This document shows, piece by piece, positions 31,772 through 43,035 of a stretch of 64,000 nucleotides of DNA. Location of the stretch: assembly GCA_026873275.1 (NCBI GenBank), contig JANTUC010000004.1:1736001-1800000 (forward strand). The letters are read 5' to 3'. The first letter of the stretch is position 1; each line of letters starts with the position of its first letter. The notes under the pieces were generated by a model that saw only the letters and a program-made list of their open reading frames with translations, searched no databases and was not told the DNA's origin. The translations under genes and the position numbers were made by a program. The stretch is from Pseudopithomyces maydicus (Eukaryota; Ascomycota; Dothideomycetes; Pleosporales; Didymosphaeriaceae).

Positions 31772-34700
31772 TTAAGCAAGCAAGCTTAGCTTGTCAAAAG
31801 CCTTGATCACTGGCGCTGTACGAGGCTTTCCTACCTCCGCCAGACTATCCCAAAGAGTTGCGTCCCCTCCCATAGGTTTGAGCTCCGGCTCACCCAATGT
31901 ACCGTTTGTAGTCTGGCCGCCACCCGTCGGGCCTTCCACGGTCTGAGGTGCAGGTGGATACATCTCCTTTACTGCATCTTTACATCTCTCTACCACTTCT
32001 CCCACGGCTATTTCAACCGCCACAGCACGCTCGCGCATGCCTCTTCTTACCAGCCCCTCTACCAGCCTTTGAATCTCTTCCTGCGTGCCATTGATACGTT
32101 CGATAAGACGCTCAATGGAATTGACAAGATATTCTTCTTCATAGACAGTACCCTTCTTCCCCTCGCGCGCTTGCGTTCTTCGCGTCGCTTATTTTTCGAG
32201 GTCTTACGGCTCGTTCTAGAGTCCATGGTGCCAGTCGTAGCCTTCGTGTACCTGGTCATGAATGTGCCGCCCGAAGTAGTGTCAGTGGGCGCGAGGGAGA
32301 TGTTGTCTGGAACGTTTGCGTCTTCAACCCCCTCATAGAACGCTAGGGGATCTTCAACCTTCTTGGTACGCAACTCTCGGAGTCGCGGGACCTGTGCGCT
32401 AAGTTGGCTTTTCATATCTGCTAAGAACTCGGTCATTTCTCCGCTTCGCTCGACCAGTCCAGGATCAACAACCTCCTCAATCAGCCCGGGTTGTTTGTGC
32501 AGGGTCACGAGGCGGAGTGCTTCAGCAAAGTGAGCGCCACGGCAGAGGAGACGGGCTGCGGATGGCAAATCGGCAAGATGATCCAGGGTGATTGTTGCCG
32601 CGGAAAGGTAGTCTTTCGACTCAGCAAGTCCTTCGGCCAAGCCCGTAGCCAAGTCTTCAAGCTCCCCGTTGTCCACACCGCTCACTGTAGCAGCGGCAAG
32701 CGCTTCGCGCCAAAGATTCGCGCTTCTATAGCAGGGCCAGGCGTTTCCATAATCCCCGAGGTATTCGTACGCAATAGCAGCCTCTTTGTTCTTGTTGTTG
32801 ATAGCTAGGAAATCCGCGTACAGACGCATGATTTCTTTGTAGTGTGCAGCATCATATTGATACATGCTGAGTGCCTCAGGATAGAGAGAGTGTTTTTGCA
32901 CGTAATCCTGGACTTCCGAATGAGCTTCTAAATCCTTGAGATGCGTAAGGGCTTTTGCGCGACGAGATAGTTGGTCATCGATCTGGAACTTTCGGCGGAG
33001 AAGGGAAAGGTCGTGGAGGGATTGCAGATGTGGCAGGTACTCTCGGGGGTCCTGTGAAAATTAGATGGCACCGGAGGAACTCATGAGAGTGTGCGTACCT
33101 TCTGTGACTGCTGTGCTATAAGTAGTGCGAGCTCGAGGTTATAAATCCCAAGAGAGGTGTCGTAAAGCTGATTGACATCCGCGAGAAAGCAGATATGTTC
33201 GGCGGCTCTATCGGTGAGTGGGTCTTGCGCAGCTGCAACATATTAGCTATAAAATCCAATAATTCGAACAGGGGTACTAACCTTGTAAGCGTCCAATCAT
33301 ACTCAGACCCGCCTCTAAGTCCGCAGGCACTTTGCATACGTGTGATGTGATGATGTTCTGTAGATGGCTTTCTTTGTATGTTGTTTTCTCCAAAATTGAT
33401 AGGAAAGCGTCACATATGCGGTTCACCTTCGATTGCACTTGATCTGCAGATAGCTTGCTTTTCGTTGTGAGATCCTTGGCCTTCAGAGTCTCTCGGTACA
33501 TTGTTTCCGAGACGTCTTCGTTTCTTCATGGGTCAATGCGAGCTCAAAAGCTTAGACGAGAAGAACTCACCTCAGTTGTGATAGAAGCAGGTCGATGTGC
33601 TCGACTCTACCGATCTGCGTTACGATCTTCTCCACGCTTGTCAAGAACCGTTCGGGGTCGTGATCGTGTAGGATGTTCATGTCTACACGTTGATTACGGC
33701 ATGCAAGGAATGCCTTGTCGTATTGCTCGACTTCAATGAATCGTCTGATCGCAGCTAGGACTAGTGCCCGTGGGTAAATCGTTTCTAAATTCCCCCTGGG
33801 CATCTGGAGAACCACTGAATAGGTTGTCGGCATCACCGTGACGATCTTCGCGCCTCGCTCCACACTTCTGCACCTTTCGTCTGTTTGTGGTTCGTCGCCA
33901 GGCACCTCTAAATCTGCTCTTTTTTAGAAAATTACCATGAAATTATGCAAACATTACATACCATCTAAAGTTGTCAAGTGAACGAACTTGAGTAGATGCT
34001 GAGTCGTAGTGAATATCAAGTGTACGGGTGTAACTGTGAAAGAGGTGCAATTTCGCACAAGAACCCGTTCGTTGGCATACAAGACGCCGCTCTTGGTCAA
34101 ACCAAACGCAACTGACTATGTTTCATTAGCATCGAATTTGTTATTGTGGATATATGCACCTACCTGTCCCTCAAGTGTTGCAACTTCCACCTCTGAAGCA
34201 AAGGAAGGGATTGTCGCCAAGGTCGGGAAATCTACGGTCAATCCATTTTGGGATACCAAATTGAGGTTTCCAGTGTGGAAGTTCACAAAGACGTGCTCTC
34301 CATTCACGTCCGACGCCATCGATGAAATCCTGCCGGGCTCCAAAATAGGGGATAATTCCGTAACATTTCCACCTCCACCATTCACATCTTCCTCGCCCAC
34401 CCATATGAAGCTCTCTTCCTCGTCCCAGACATCACTCATAACGTAAACCTTCTCATCATTGGAGAATGCTACATGGCGTGGATAGTGTCCAGGGAGACTA
34501 TCCATACTACCACGCCAAATCAAAGTAGGTCGCGTGATAGGCCTCTTCTGGAGATCAAGGGCATATACTGCGATGTCTATCTCGGACAAAACTGCTATCC
34601 GCGTCCCAGAATGGGAGAAGGCAACGTCGACTGGATTGCGATCTAAAGGAAGCTGTAGCATTGACATGGGCGGAGGTACATTCGCTATTCGTAGTGGCGT

Positions 34701-36035
34701 AATTTTTAGGTCAACTATAGATTATCAGCGTGCTTGATACCTGGATTGATGCAAGGAACACTCACGACCATCGATTGACGCGACCACGCCATAATCGTTG
34801 GGCGGCGCTGCGGAGCCGGATGCTACTACAGATGCATATTCGAGAACTTGAAGTGCACCTGTGTAACTTGATTAGCGTAGGCATGTTTAGTGATGGTCTT
34901 TCCACTTACTGGTAGTAGATAATGCTAACGATAGAGGCCTTTCGGGATCCCACGTGCATCGTACAGTCTCCGCCACCTTTTCGGGAAAGACCAACTCCTG
35001 TTTAAGGTAATAGTGATAATTGCTCATGGTCCACAGCTGCACTTTGTCAGGGTATGATACTGCCAGTACATTCGAGTCACTGTTCCAGCGCAGGGTCAAC
35101 GGTGTGGATAGGTTCTCCAACTCCTCGACCGTGAAGCGTAGATCGAACTGTCCATGGCGTAGACCATTGCGCTCGAAGAAGACAACCTCGATCTTTTCGG
35201 TAGAGCGACGTATACTAGCAAGGAGGTTTCCAGAGGGACGCCAGCTCAAAGCACCCTCAAGTCCATCGACTGGTTCGCTTACGCTGTCGAGCTGTCCTTC
35301 CCGAGAATACACTCGTATCATCCTCCGGCGCTCCAGCTCAACTTTGCTGATGGCAAAATAAGCGCCATCTCCACGCCAGCTGATAGTGACAGAGCGATCG
35401 TCGTGCGGACTGAGAACACCCTCGTCGACCGTCTCAGGCATGGTTGGGTCCTGCAATGCTCTTGCTCTTTTACCCTTGAACTGGGTTTCCTTCTTACCCC
35501 AGCCCACGGAAACATGATTTGAGACATGTACGTCCTCTGGCGCGAGCGTGATACTGGCAATATTCTCAATGTCACGACTCATCAGCAGCAAGGTATCGGC
35601 GTGGGTGGTGATGGTCAACAGCTCCTCGTCCGGTGACCAGGCGGCAGCAGAGATGCCTGCATCCACGGATCCCACGATTTCGACCAACTCCTGTCCATGT
35701 TCAGGTTGCTCTCGAACCAGGATGATATCGCCTCCAGCCAGCACCAAACACGATGTTGACGAGTCGGCGAAATGGTGAAGGGTCAGTATCGAGTCATGGG
35801 TAAGCGAGGGTAGCGGGCACGGTGCATCCCACGATGCGATGCTCTCCAGCTTTTGCTCTGCACCGGTCCGGTCATAGTGAAGTCTCTTGAGTTCGATGGT
35901 TGCACGTGATTCGGACGGCCCAAAAGCGCATACCAGAGCATTCGACGCGGCGTCCCAAGCGGTTGCTGTGAGGGGTAGGGGATCCTCGCCCGAAAATCGC
36001 AGGAGCGACCTTCCCACGATTCTCAGGTTGCGCAT
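31772..36035 (-). CDS. ELP1: Elongator complex scaffold Elp1 (Iki3), one frame break
   Basis: Largest Elongator subunit, needed for wobble-uridine modification of tRNA (family knowledge). Eight exons: 36035-34910, 34858-34766, 34714-34164, 34115-33962, 33913-33571, 33523-33282, 33232-33099 and 33051-31772. Start MRNLRIVGRSLLRF. The N-terminal half is WD40-like (AAWSPDEELLTI, ISWRGDGAYFAI, LSWRPSGNLLAS). The C-terminal half is TPR-like (YLGDYGNAWPCYRSANLWREAL) with the basic NKRREERKRARG segment. Right after that segment the frame slips at the C4 run 32159-32162. One more base gives GKKGTVYEEEYLVNS and runs on to the stop, for 1307 aa (human about 1332) with an exon sum divisible by three. The acceptor of exon 5 has two in-frame options six bases apart. 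Confidence 0.93.
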
Positions 36036-36339
36036 GGCGAAGTTGTCCGGCGAGCGACTGCGAATTTTCTCACCCGTGGTGGTGAATGGCAGCCAGGCAA
36101 ATGGCCAAAAAATTGGAAGCTAGCAATGCCAAGCCTTTCCCGATCAGGCGCAGGATAGCAAAACGTCACGCATAGTCACAGTGGCAGAGGGGCTGCACTG
36201 GATCAAAAGAACACGGGCAATGAAATTGATGCTCGTCATGGTGTACAGTCGTTCTTGGGAACGCCCACTTATACTACAAGTGCCAAATCCCTCCAGTGGC
36301 GCTGCCCGAGAGCCACGTACAGACGCATGCCTGCCCCAT
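36036..36339. other. Intergenic region ELP1 / COX8
   Basis: Short region between two minus-strand genes that carries the ELP1 promoter; nothing else was seen. Confidence 0.5.
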
Positions 36340-36691
36340 CTAGGGCTTGTTCTTCTTCGTCTGCCACACTGCGCCGCCAAAGTCAGAGATGCTCGAAGGT
36401 CAGTGGGGTGGTGCAGCGGGGGCTCACCGGCAACGCCGAAGGGCAGGAAGAAACCGGTAGCTGTTTTTGGAGCGTTAGCGGGCGGCGAGCGATTGCAGGC
36501 GGACGGAGCTCACCCATGAAGCCCCAGTACTTGAAGGCAAAGCCCTTCTTCAGCGGGTCGAAGGGCAAGTTGCTGCGCGGGCCCTCGGGGTAGTGGTAGG
36601 GGCTGGAGAGCTGCTGGCGGGTCGACTGGAAGCCGCGACGGGCAACGAGGGACGGGGCCGCGGTGGCGCGGAAGGCTGTGCGGGCGAGCAT
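36340..36691 (-). CDS. COX8: Cytochrome c oxidase subunit VIIc (yeast Cox8)
   Basis: Small single-span subunit of respiratory complex IV in the inner mitochondrial membrane. Three exons: 36691-36514, 36460-36428 (33 nt) and 36368-36340, giving 79 aa. A mitochondrial presequence (MLARTAFRATAAPSLVARRG) is followed by YHYPEGPRSNLPFDPLKKG, the family hallmark. The membrane helix FAFKYWGFMATGFFLPFGVA spans all three exons, and the C-terminus is QTKKNKP. Both introns (53 and 59 bp) have GTGAGC donors. The coding region is divergent from MTR4 with 365 bp between start codons. Confidence 0.93.
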
Positions 36692-37056
36692 CTTGGAGGG
36701 TCAGCGCAGGGTGCAATTGGGCGGGGTGCAGGCGTACCGTGGGCGGGTTGGGAGAGTGGAGAGGGGTTGGAGGTGTTGGTGAGCGCGAGGCTTTGAGATC
36801 GAATGACATGAGCTCGGGTCGTGTCTAGTGCTGCTGCTGCGCCAAGGCCCAAGGGCAGATGCGCTAGGCCCGATGCGACACCCATCAACTTTTCGCGACT
36901 TGCCGCTGCTTTCCTGCACCCACGCCCGCTGCCTCTCACCACCCGCACAAGACCACCTGCGCGCTGCCGCCCCGCCCGTCTGCCCCAGGGCCTGCCTGCT
37001 TACTCGCACTGCCACAGCACCCCCCCCCCCACGCCGCCCCGTCCGCCCCGCCCGCC
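36692..37056. other. Divergent promoter COX8 / MTR4
   Basis: GC-rich bidirectional promoter with a long C run at about 37020-37030. Both genes are housekeeping, consistent with a shared constitutive promoter (inference). Confidence 0.5.
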
Positions 37057-40000
37057 ATGGACGACGAGCTGTTCGACGTCTTTGAGGACGGCCCGCAGGA
37101 TGCGCCCAAGAAGAACAAGAAGCGCCAGGCGAACGGCGAGGTCAAGTCGCCCGTCCCGGACGCGCCCATGTCGGATGCCCCCGCGCCCATCGACGGCGAG
37201 GCTGCACGAGAGAAGCGCCAGCGGCGCGAGAAGCGCGATGCCGAGGCCGAGCCCGTCGTCACAGACACCTTCGAGACAGAGCAGTCGCGTGAGGTTGCCG
37301 CCGCCGCGGGGCTCCAAGGCCAGACGCAGCAGGACGGACAGGCCGTCGTGCTCTCGCACCAGGTCCGCCATCAAGTCGCCCTCCCGCCGGACTTCGACTA
37401 CGTCCCCATTTCCGAGCACAAGCCCCCCGCAGAGCCTGCCCGCACATGGTCCTTCACCCTCGATCCGTTCCAGCAGGTGTCCATTGCCTCCATACAACGG
37501 AATGAGAGTGTCCTGGTCTCTGCCCACACATCGGCGGGAAAGACAGTTGTGGCTGAGTACGCAATCGCCCAATGCCTGAAGAACAACCAGCGTGTCATAT
37601 ACACCAGTCCCATCAAAGCGCTTAGCAACCAGAAGTACCGAGAGTTCACTGCAGAGTTCGGTGATGTCGGTCTCATGACGGGAGATGTCACCATCAACCC
37701 CACCGCCACCTGTCTGGTCATGACCACCGAGGTAAGTGCTCCTGGTCCGCTCATGCACACGCCAGACTGCTAACAAGTCTAGATTCTGCGCTCCATGTTG
37801 TATAGAGGTTCCGAGATCATGCGTGAAGTGGCCTGGGTTGTCTTTGACGAGGTGCACTACCTACGCGACAAATCGCGTGGCGTGGTATGGGAAGAAACCA
37901 TCATTCTCCTGCCGGACAAAGTCCGCTATGTCTTTCTTTCGGCCACTATCCCTAACGCTATGCAATTTGCAGAGTGGATCACTAAAACTCACAAGCAACC
38001 ATGCCACGTAGTGTATACAGATTTCCGACCGACACCTTTACAGCATTACTTCTTCCCAGAAGGCGCAGACGGCATCCATCTGATCGTGGACGAGAAGGGT
38101 GCTTTTCGAGAGGAAAACTTCCAGAAGGCTATGGCATCCATTGCGGAGAAGGCTGGTACTGCTGCCGACGACTTTCTGGCGAAGAGGAAAGGAAAAGGCA
38201 AGGATAAGAAGACCAACAAGGGTGGCAACAAAGAACAGTCCGACATTTACAAGATTGTCAAGATGATCATGCTTAAGAATTACAACCCTGTAATTGTCTT
38301 TAGTTTCAGCAAGCGCGAGTGCGAGAACTATGCTCTTGCCATGAGTCAGCTCGCTTTCAATGACGAGTCGGAGAAGGCCATGGTTTCCAAGGTCTTCAAC
38401 AGCGCTATTGAGATGCTCTCAGAAGAGGATCGTTCGCTGGCACAAATCCAGAACATCCTCCCGCTGCTGAGACGAGGTATCGGTGTCCACCACTCTGGCT
38501 TGCTGCCCATTCTCAAGGAAACCATCGAAATTTTGTTCCAGGAAGGATTGATCAAGGTGTTATTTGCGACTGAAACCTTCTCCATCGGCCTGAACATGCC
38601 CGCCAAGACAGTCGTGTTCACCAGCGTGCGGAAGTTCGATGGTGTCTCTCAGCGATGGGTCACACCCTCTGAATTCATTCAGATGTCTGGTCGTGCCGGC
38701 CGTCGTGGTCTTGACGAACGTGGTATTGTCATCATGATGATCAACGAGCAAATGGAACCTGCTGTGGCCAAGGAAATTGTGCGCGGTCAACAAGATAACC
38801 TCAATTCTGCCTTTCACCTAGGCTACAACATGATCCTCAACTTACTAAGAGTTGAAGGTATCTCACCAGAATTCATGCTGGAACGTTGCTTTTCGCAATT
38901 CCAAAACACTGCGAGTGTCTCTAGTCTGGAAAAGAAACTGCGGGAGCTCGAATCCGAGCGAGAAAACATGGCTATCACAGACGAATCTGCCATTCGTGAC
39001 TACTACAACCTTCGAGAACAGTTGGACAGTCTCACAAAGGATATGCGCGATGTTATACAGCATCCCAATCACTGCTTGCAGTTCTTGCAGCCTGGCCGTC
39101 TCATCAAGATCAAATACCAAGAGCATGATTTTGGGTGGGGCGCTGTTGTCAATGTTTTGCCGCGTAAACCAGAGCGGGGCGAAAAATTCCGTGATCAAGA
39201 GTCATGGATCTTAGACTGCGCTTTGGTCGTTGCTAGCGATACCAAGTATGTGCCGCACAGCAACAATGGCCTACCACCAGGTATTCGCCCCCCACCTCCA
39301 GGTGACAAAGGTAAAGTAGAATCCGTCCCAGTACTTTTGACTTCGATGGAATCCATAGGTCACCTTCGCTTGTTTCTGCCGAAGGAGATCAAGACCACAG
39401 AGAGTAAGATGCATGTCCAAAAAGCATTGGACGAGGTCAAAAGGCGCTTCCCTGACGGAATTGCCATATTGGATCCTATTGAGAATATGAAGATCCATGA
39501 TGAGGTTTTCAAACGCACACTGAGGGTATGTTTCCCCTGCTCCATCCTAACATCAACTAACAACCATGGCCAGAAAATCGAGGTCCTTGAGTCACGCCTT
39601 CTATCCAACCCCTGCATAACTCGCCACGGTTGGTCGAACTTTACAATGAGTACGCAAGAAAGATTGATCTGGGTGACAAGATTAAGAATCTTAAAAAGGA
39701 GATTTCGACAGCACTTTCCGTCATTCACATGGATGAACTAAATGCTCGCAAACGAGTGTTGCGTCGTCTAGGTTTCATTGAGCAAGGAGATGTTGTCCAG
39801 CTTAAGGCGCGTGTTGCTTGCGAGATCAGCACTGGTGACGAGCTTGTGCTGAGCGAACTGTTGTTCGATCGCCACTTCAACGAGCTGACGCCGGAACAAT
39901 GTGCATCCTGCTTGAGTTGTTTCATCTTCGAAGAGAAGAGCAAGGAGGCACCTTCGCTGCGCGAGGACCTGGCTACGCCGTTCCGCAAGATACAGGAAAA

Positions 40001-40365
40001 GGCGAGACACATTGTCAAAATCTCCCAGGATGCGAAGATGGCGCTGAATGAGGATGAATACACGCAAAGCTTCAAGTGCGAGCTTATGGAAGTTGTGTAC
40101 GCATGGTGCAAAGGCGCGTCGTTTGCGGAGATCTGGTGAGTTCGACCTGCGCCATTTGTGCAACGCATTACTGATCAGCGACAGCAAAATGACGGATGTT
40201 TATGAGGGTAGTCTCATCCGCCTATTCCGTCGTCTAGAGGAGCTTCTTCGTCAGGTCGCCCAGGCCGCCAAGGTCATGGGCAGTGAAGAGCTAGAGAAGA
40301 AGTTTACGCAAGCGCTTGAACTGGTGCGACGAGACCTTGTGGCTGCACAGTCCTTGTATCTCTAG
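37057..40365 (+). CDS. MTR4: Mtr4/Dob1 exosome-activating RNA helicase, one frame break
   Basis: DEAD/DExH (Ski2-like) helicase of the TRAMP complex that feeds RNA to the nuclear exosome (family knowledge; essential in yeast). Exons 37057-37731, 37783-39525, 39574-40135 and 40185-40365. Motifs are Walker A SAHTSAGKTVVAEYA, motif II FDEVHYLRD, SATIPNAMQFAEW, ATETFSIGLNMPAKTV and QMSGRAGRRGLDERG. The arch and C-terminal helical domain follow (NEYARKIDLGDKIKNLKKEI, GSLIRLFRRLEELLRQVAQA). In exon 3 the frame slips at the C4 run 39609-39612, between LLSNP and LHNSPRLVEL. One more C restores both sides and gives 1053 aa (yeast 1073). A disabling mutation here would probably be lethal, so a sequence error is more likely. 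Confidence 0.95.
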
Positions 40366-41102
40366 CTCTAGGTAAGTATCGGTGTGCGGTAGGCAAAATT
40401 CTTGGTTAGGGGTTTTAGTTCATTCATGTGCGTCCGATGCGCAGTGTATGGACTCATGTCCACATGGCCGTTGTGTCATGATGCATGAATATGAGGCAGC
40501 ATTACTAGGACCTGCGGCCGGATTGTGTCCTGGATAGAAATTCACTAGGTCTGCGACAGCGGGAGGCGTTGCCCTGCAGTCATGGATCCCCCGATACCGT
40601 CATCCGCTTTGTGCTTGATGCTGCGTGCGCGTGTGTTCTGGAGCATGTACATGATGTGATTTCACGTGTTTGGTGGAGGATGATGGGGCGGGAACATAGG
40701 GCAGAAAGCGTTGGAATTAGGATGATGGTGATAAATGTGAGACTCACTTTCTACCGCGTGCATGGCATTCGCTGTACCAGCCGGCAATCCTGGCGGCAAT
40801 CGGATGGCAAAGACCAAGTTTTGTTGCGTTTACGTTTTCACCTGCCATGTACGTGTCAGTGGGTCTCCAGGGCTGCAGCTCCCGCTAAGAATGGCCTGTG
40901 CGTCGGTCGCTCCTGCCGCTTTACACACAGCCCTGACCACCACCACAACCACCACCACAACAACAACAAGTGGAAGTGGTCCCTCAACTGCCGTGGCAAC
41001 AAAGCTTCTATTGTTCAACCGCGCTGTCCAGCCGCAGAGCACGCCGCTCGAGCTGCCTAAAGCGCCCCTGTCACCGGCCCCAGCCCGCAGCCCGCCACAA
41101 CT
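40366..41102. other. Intergenic region MTR4 / STS1
   Basis: Tandem genes. It contains a CTCCAGGGCT word (40865-40874) and an imperfect CCA/CAA triplet run (about 40937-40970). No gene was recognised. Confidence 0.5.
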
Positions 41103-42089
41103 ATGAATGTCATCAACAGCAGCTTCGCACCACCTCCGCACCTGCTTCCCAGTCGCCTCTCGCCCACCCGCAACAGTGAGTTTCTCAACATCGAACCGTG
41201 GCCGTACAAGCTTGGTAACCCTGTCTCTTCTGCAGTTCTCGCTCCCTCCATGTCCAACCGTAAACGTAAAGCCGACGACGAAGGAAGCGGCGGAGATGAC
41301 GACCGCATGTCAGCATCGCCCTCTGGCTCGCCAGCCATTCTGAACCGTCCCCTTGCAAAGCACTCCACGAAGCGTATGCGTACAAATGTATCGGGGAGAC
41401 CGCTGCCTCTGCCACGACTGCTGGAGACATTGAGCGCCGACGATATGCGAAACGTACTACAAGCCATCTGTGACCAACACCCGGATATCGGTAACAAGGT
41501 TCTCGCGACCGCCCCGCGCCCAAACATACAGTCAACCCTGGAGGTGCTCGCCAAGTACGAGTCAACGTTCCAGTCGGCCTTCCCCTTTGGTGGCCGGGCA
41601 TCCTCCGATTATGCGTACAACCGCGTGCGCCAGCACCTGATCGAGCTTCTCGAGGCCCTGAAAGATTTCACGCCTCACTTTCTCCCGCCGAACGAATCCC
41701 AACCCGCCACATCACTTGCCTTCCTCGACGGCGCCACCTCGTTCATTCATCGTCTCCCTGATTGGGACACCTACCAACACAACCGTCACAAGGAGGAGGC
41801 ATACGAAGAGATGGCGAAAGCGTGGGCAGCTGTATTCCGGGAGGCTGCGAAGAAGGCTGGGGGCATACAACTCCAGTACGGAGGCTGGGACCAGAAGATC
41901 GCGAAACACAACGAGATGTCCGGAGGGCGCATGCAAGAGGCTGTCAACGAGCTGAGAACGAGCTTGGGGTGGATGGGTAATGATGCGCAACAGATGCCTG
42001 CAGGGCAACAGGGTAACATATCCGTCAGGGACCAGCTCTTCAACGGGACATATGGAATGGGCGCATCTGCTCGCGTCGGAGCATGGTAG
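41103..42089 (+). CDS. STS1: Sts1/Cut8 nuclear proteasome tethering factor
   Basis: Tethers 26S proteasomes to the nuclear envelope (family knowledge). Exons 41103-41175 and 41236-42089, giving 308 aa. The 60-bp intron is in frame, so an unspliced reading is also open, but its GTGAGT donor and CTGCAG acceptor are strong. A basic NLS-like SNRKRKADDE follows the splice. The Cut8 core starts at LPRLLETLSADDMRNVLQAI and includes HPDIGNKVLATAPRP, NRVRQHLIELLEALKDF and a six-helix-bundle C-terminal half. The length fits the family. Confidence 0.92.
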   Translation: MNVINSSFAPPPHLLPSRLSPTRNSEFLNIEPWPYKLGNPVSSAVLAPSMSNRKRKADDEGSGGDDDRMSASPSGSPAILNRPLAKHSTKRMRTNVSGRPLPLPRLLETLSADDMRNVLQAICDQHPDIGNKVLATAPRPNIQSTLEVLAKYESTFQSAFPFGGRASSDYAYNRVRQHLIELLEALKDFTPHFLPPNESQPATSLAFLDGATSFIHRLPDWDTYQHNRHKEEAYEEMAKAWAAVFREAAKKAGGIQLQYGGWDQKIAKHNEMSGGRMQEAVNELRTSLGWMGNDAQQMPAGQQGNISVRDQLFNGTYGMGASARVGAW

Positions 42090-43035
42090 ATAAGTGGTGG
42101 AGGGCCCTCACGACAATGTTCTTGGTTTCTTTGGTCTGTCCATCTACGATACCCTGCGACGCGAGACACCAAGGTGGTACCGATACCACCGTGCAAGCCG
42201 TCGCAAACGCCAACCGAAGAATGTCTGGGAGGGAAGATCCGATATAGGAGCAACACTGAAGAGAGGACATCATGATAACGACTTGGCATTTGCATAGCGG
42301 CTCTGTTCTACCCTCATACATATTAGCATTGGCCGGAATTTTGTCTTTCCTTATGCTGGCGTCATTGAATCGGGACTGGTAATCGAACGTCATGTTTCAT
42401 TTGCGGTTCGCCAGATGCGCAATTTCTTTCTCTTGCACAAGTTGGGTTGGGTCTCTTCACGGTACTGGTGGTAGCTTGTGAGAGATTTGGATGTCCTCTC
42501 GTTTTGTGAATAGATTTCCTTTGTGTGCATTGCTGGATTTCTGGTTCTGGCGTAATGGTTGGTATTCCGAGACCCACCAACAGTTACATCAAGGGTTGAA
42601 GGGAACCATTATACAATAAACCACCTACATCATTTTTAAACAATTTGGACAATGCACAGTGTCAGTGTTAATTTGAGGTGGTCTTATAGTGTCTAAGGTC
42701 GAGCTAAAGTCATTATATCGTCAAAGTAATAAATATGTACGCTAAGAATCGCTCTGGGTAGAGGGTATATGGTGATGAATTTGTTGTGTCTGGGTTGTCA
42801 TTAACTAACTGTCGGCGGAATGATCTAGTTAGGTCCTCAGGGCGATAATTGAGCCATTTATTTTTGCGTAAGTGATGCTGGTTGTCTTTACAACATTTAT
42901 CGAAGCTAATTTTACATTCTATCACAAGCGTATGAAATACGTGAAGGGCTTCGATAATTTTGGTTGCCTTGCATCCGGATATTGAGGAAAGCGCCAATGC
43001 GGTCTTGTCAAGCCCAATGAGCAACTCTGGCGTTC
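42090..43035. other. Convergent intergenic region STS1 / F-box gene
   Basis: AT-rich towards the right. A 103-codon frame (42713-43024, -) has no recognised domain and is not called. Confidence 0.45.

Noticed and set aside
42713..43024. 103-codon minus-strand frame next to the F-box gene
   Set aside because: Lies in AT-rich 3' sequence with no recognisable family features.
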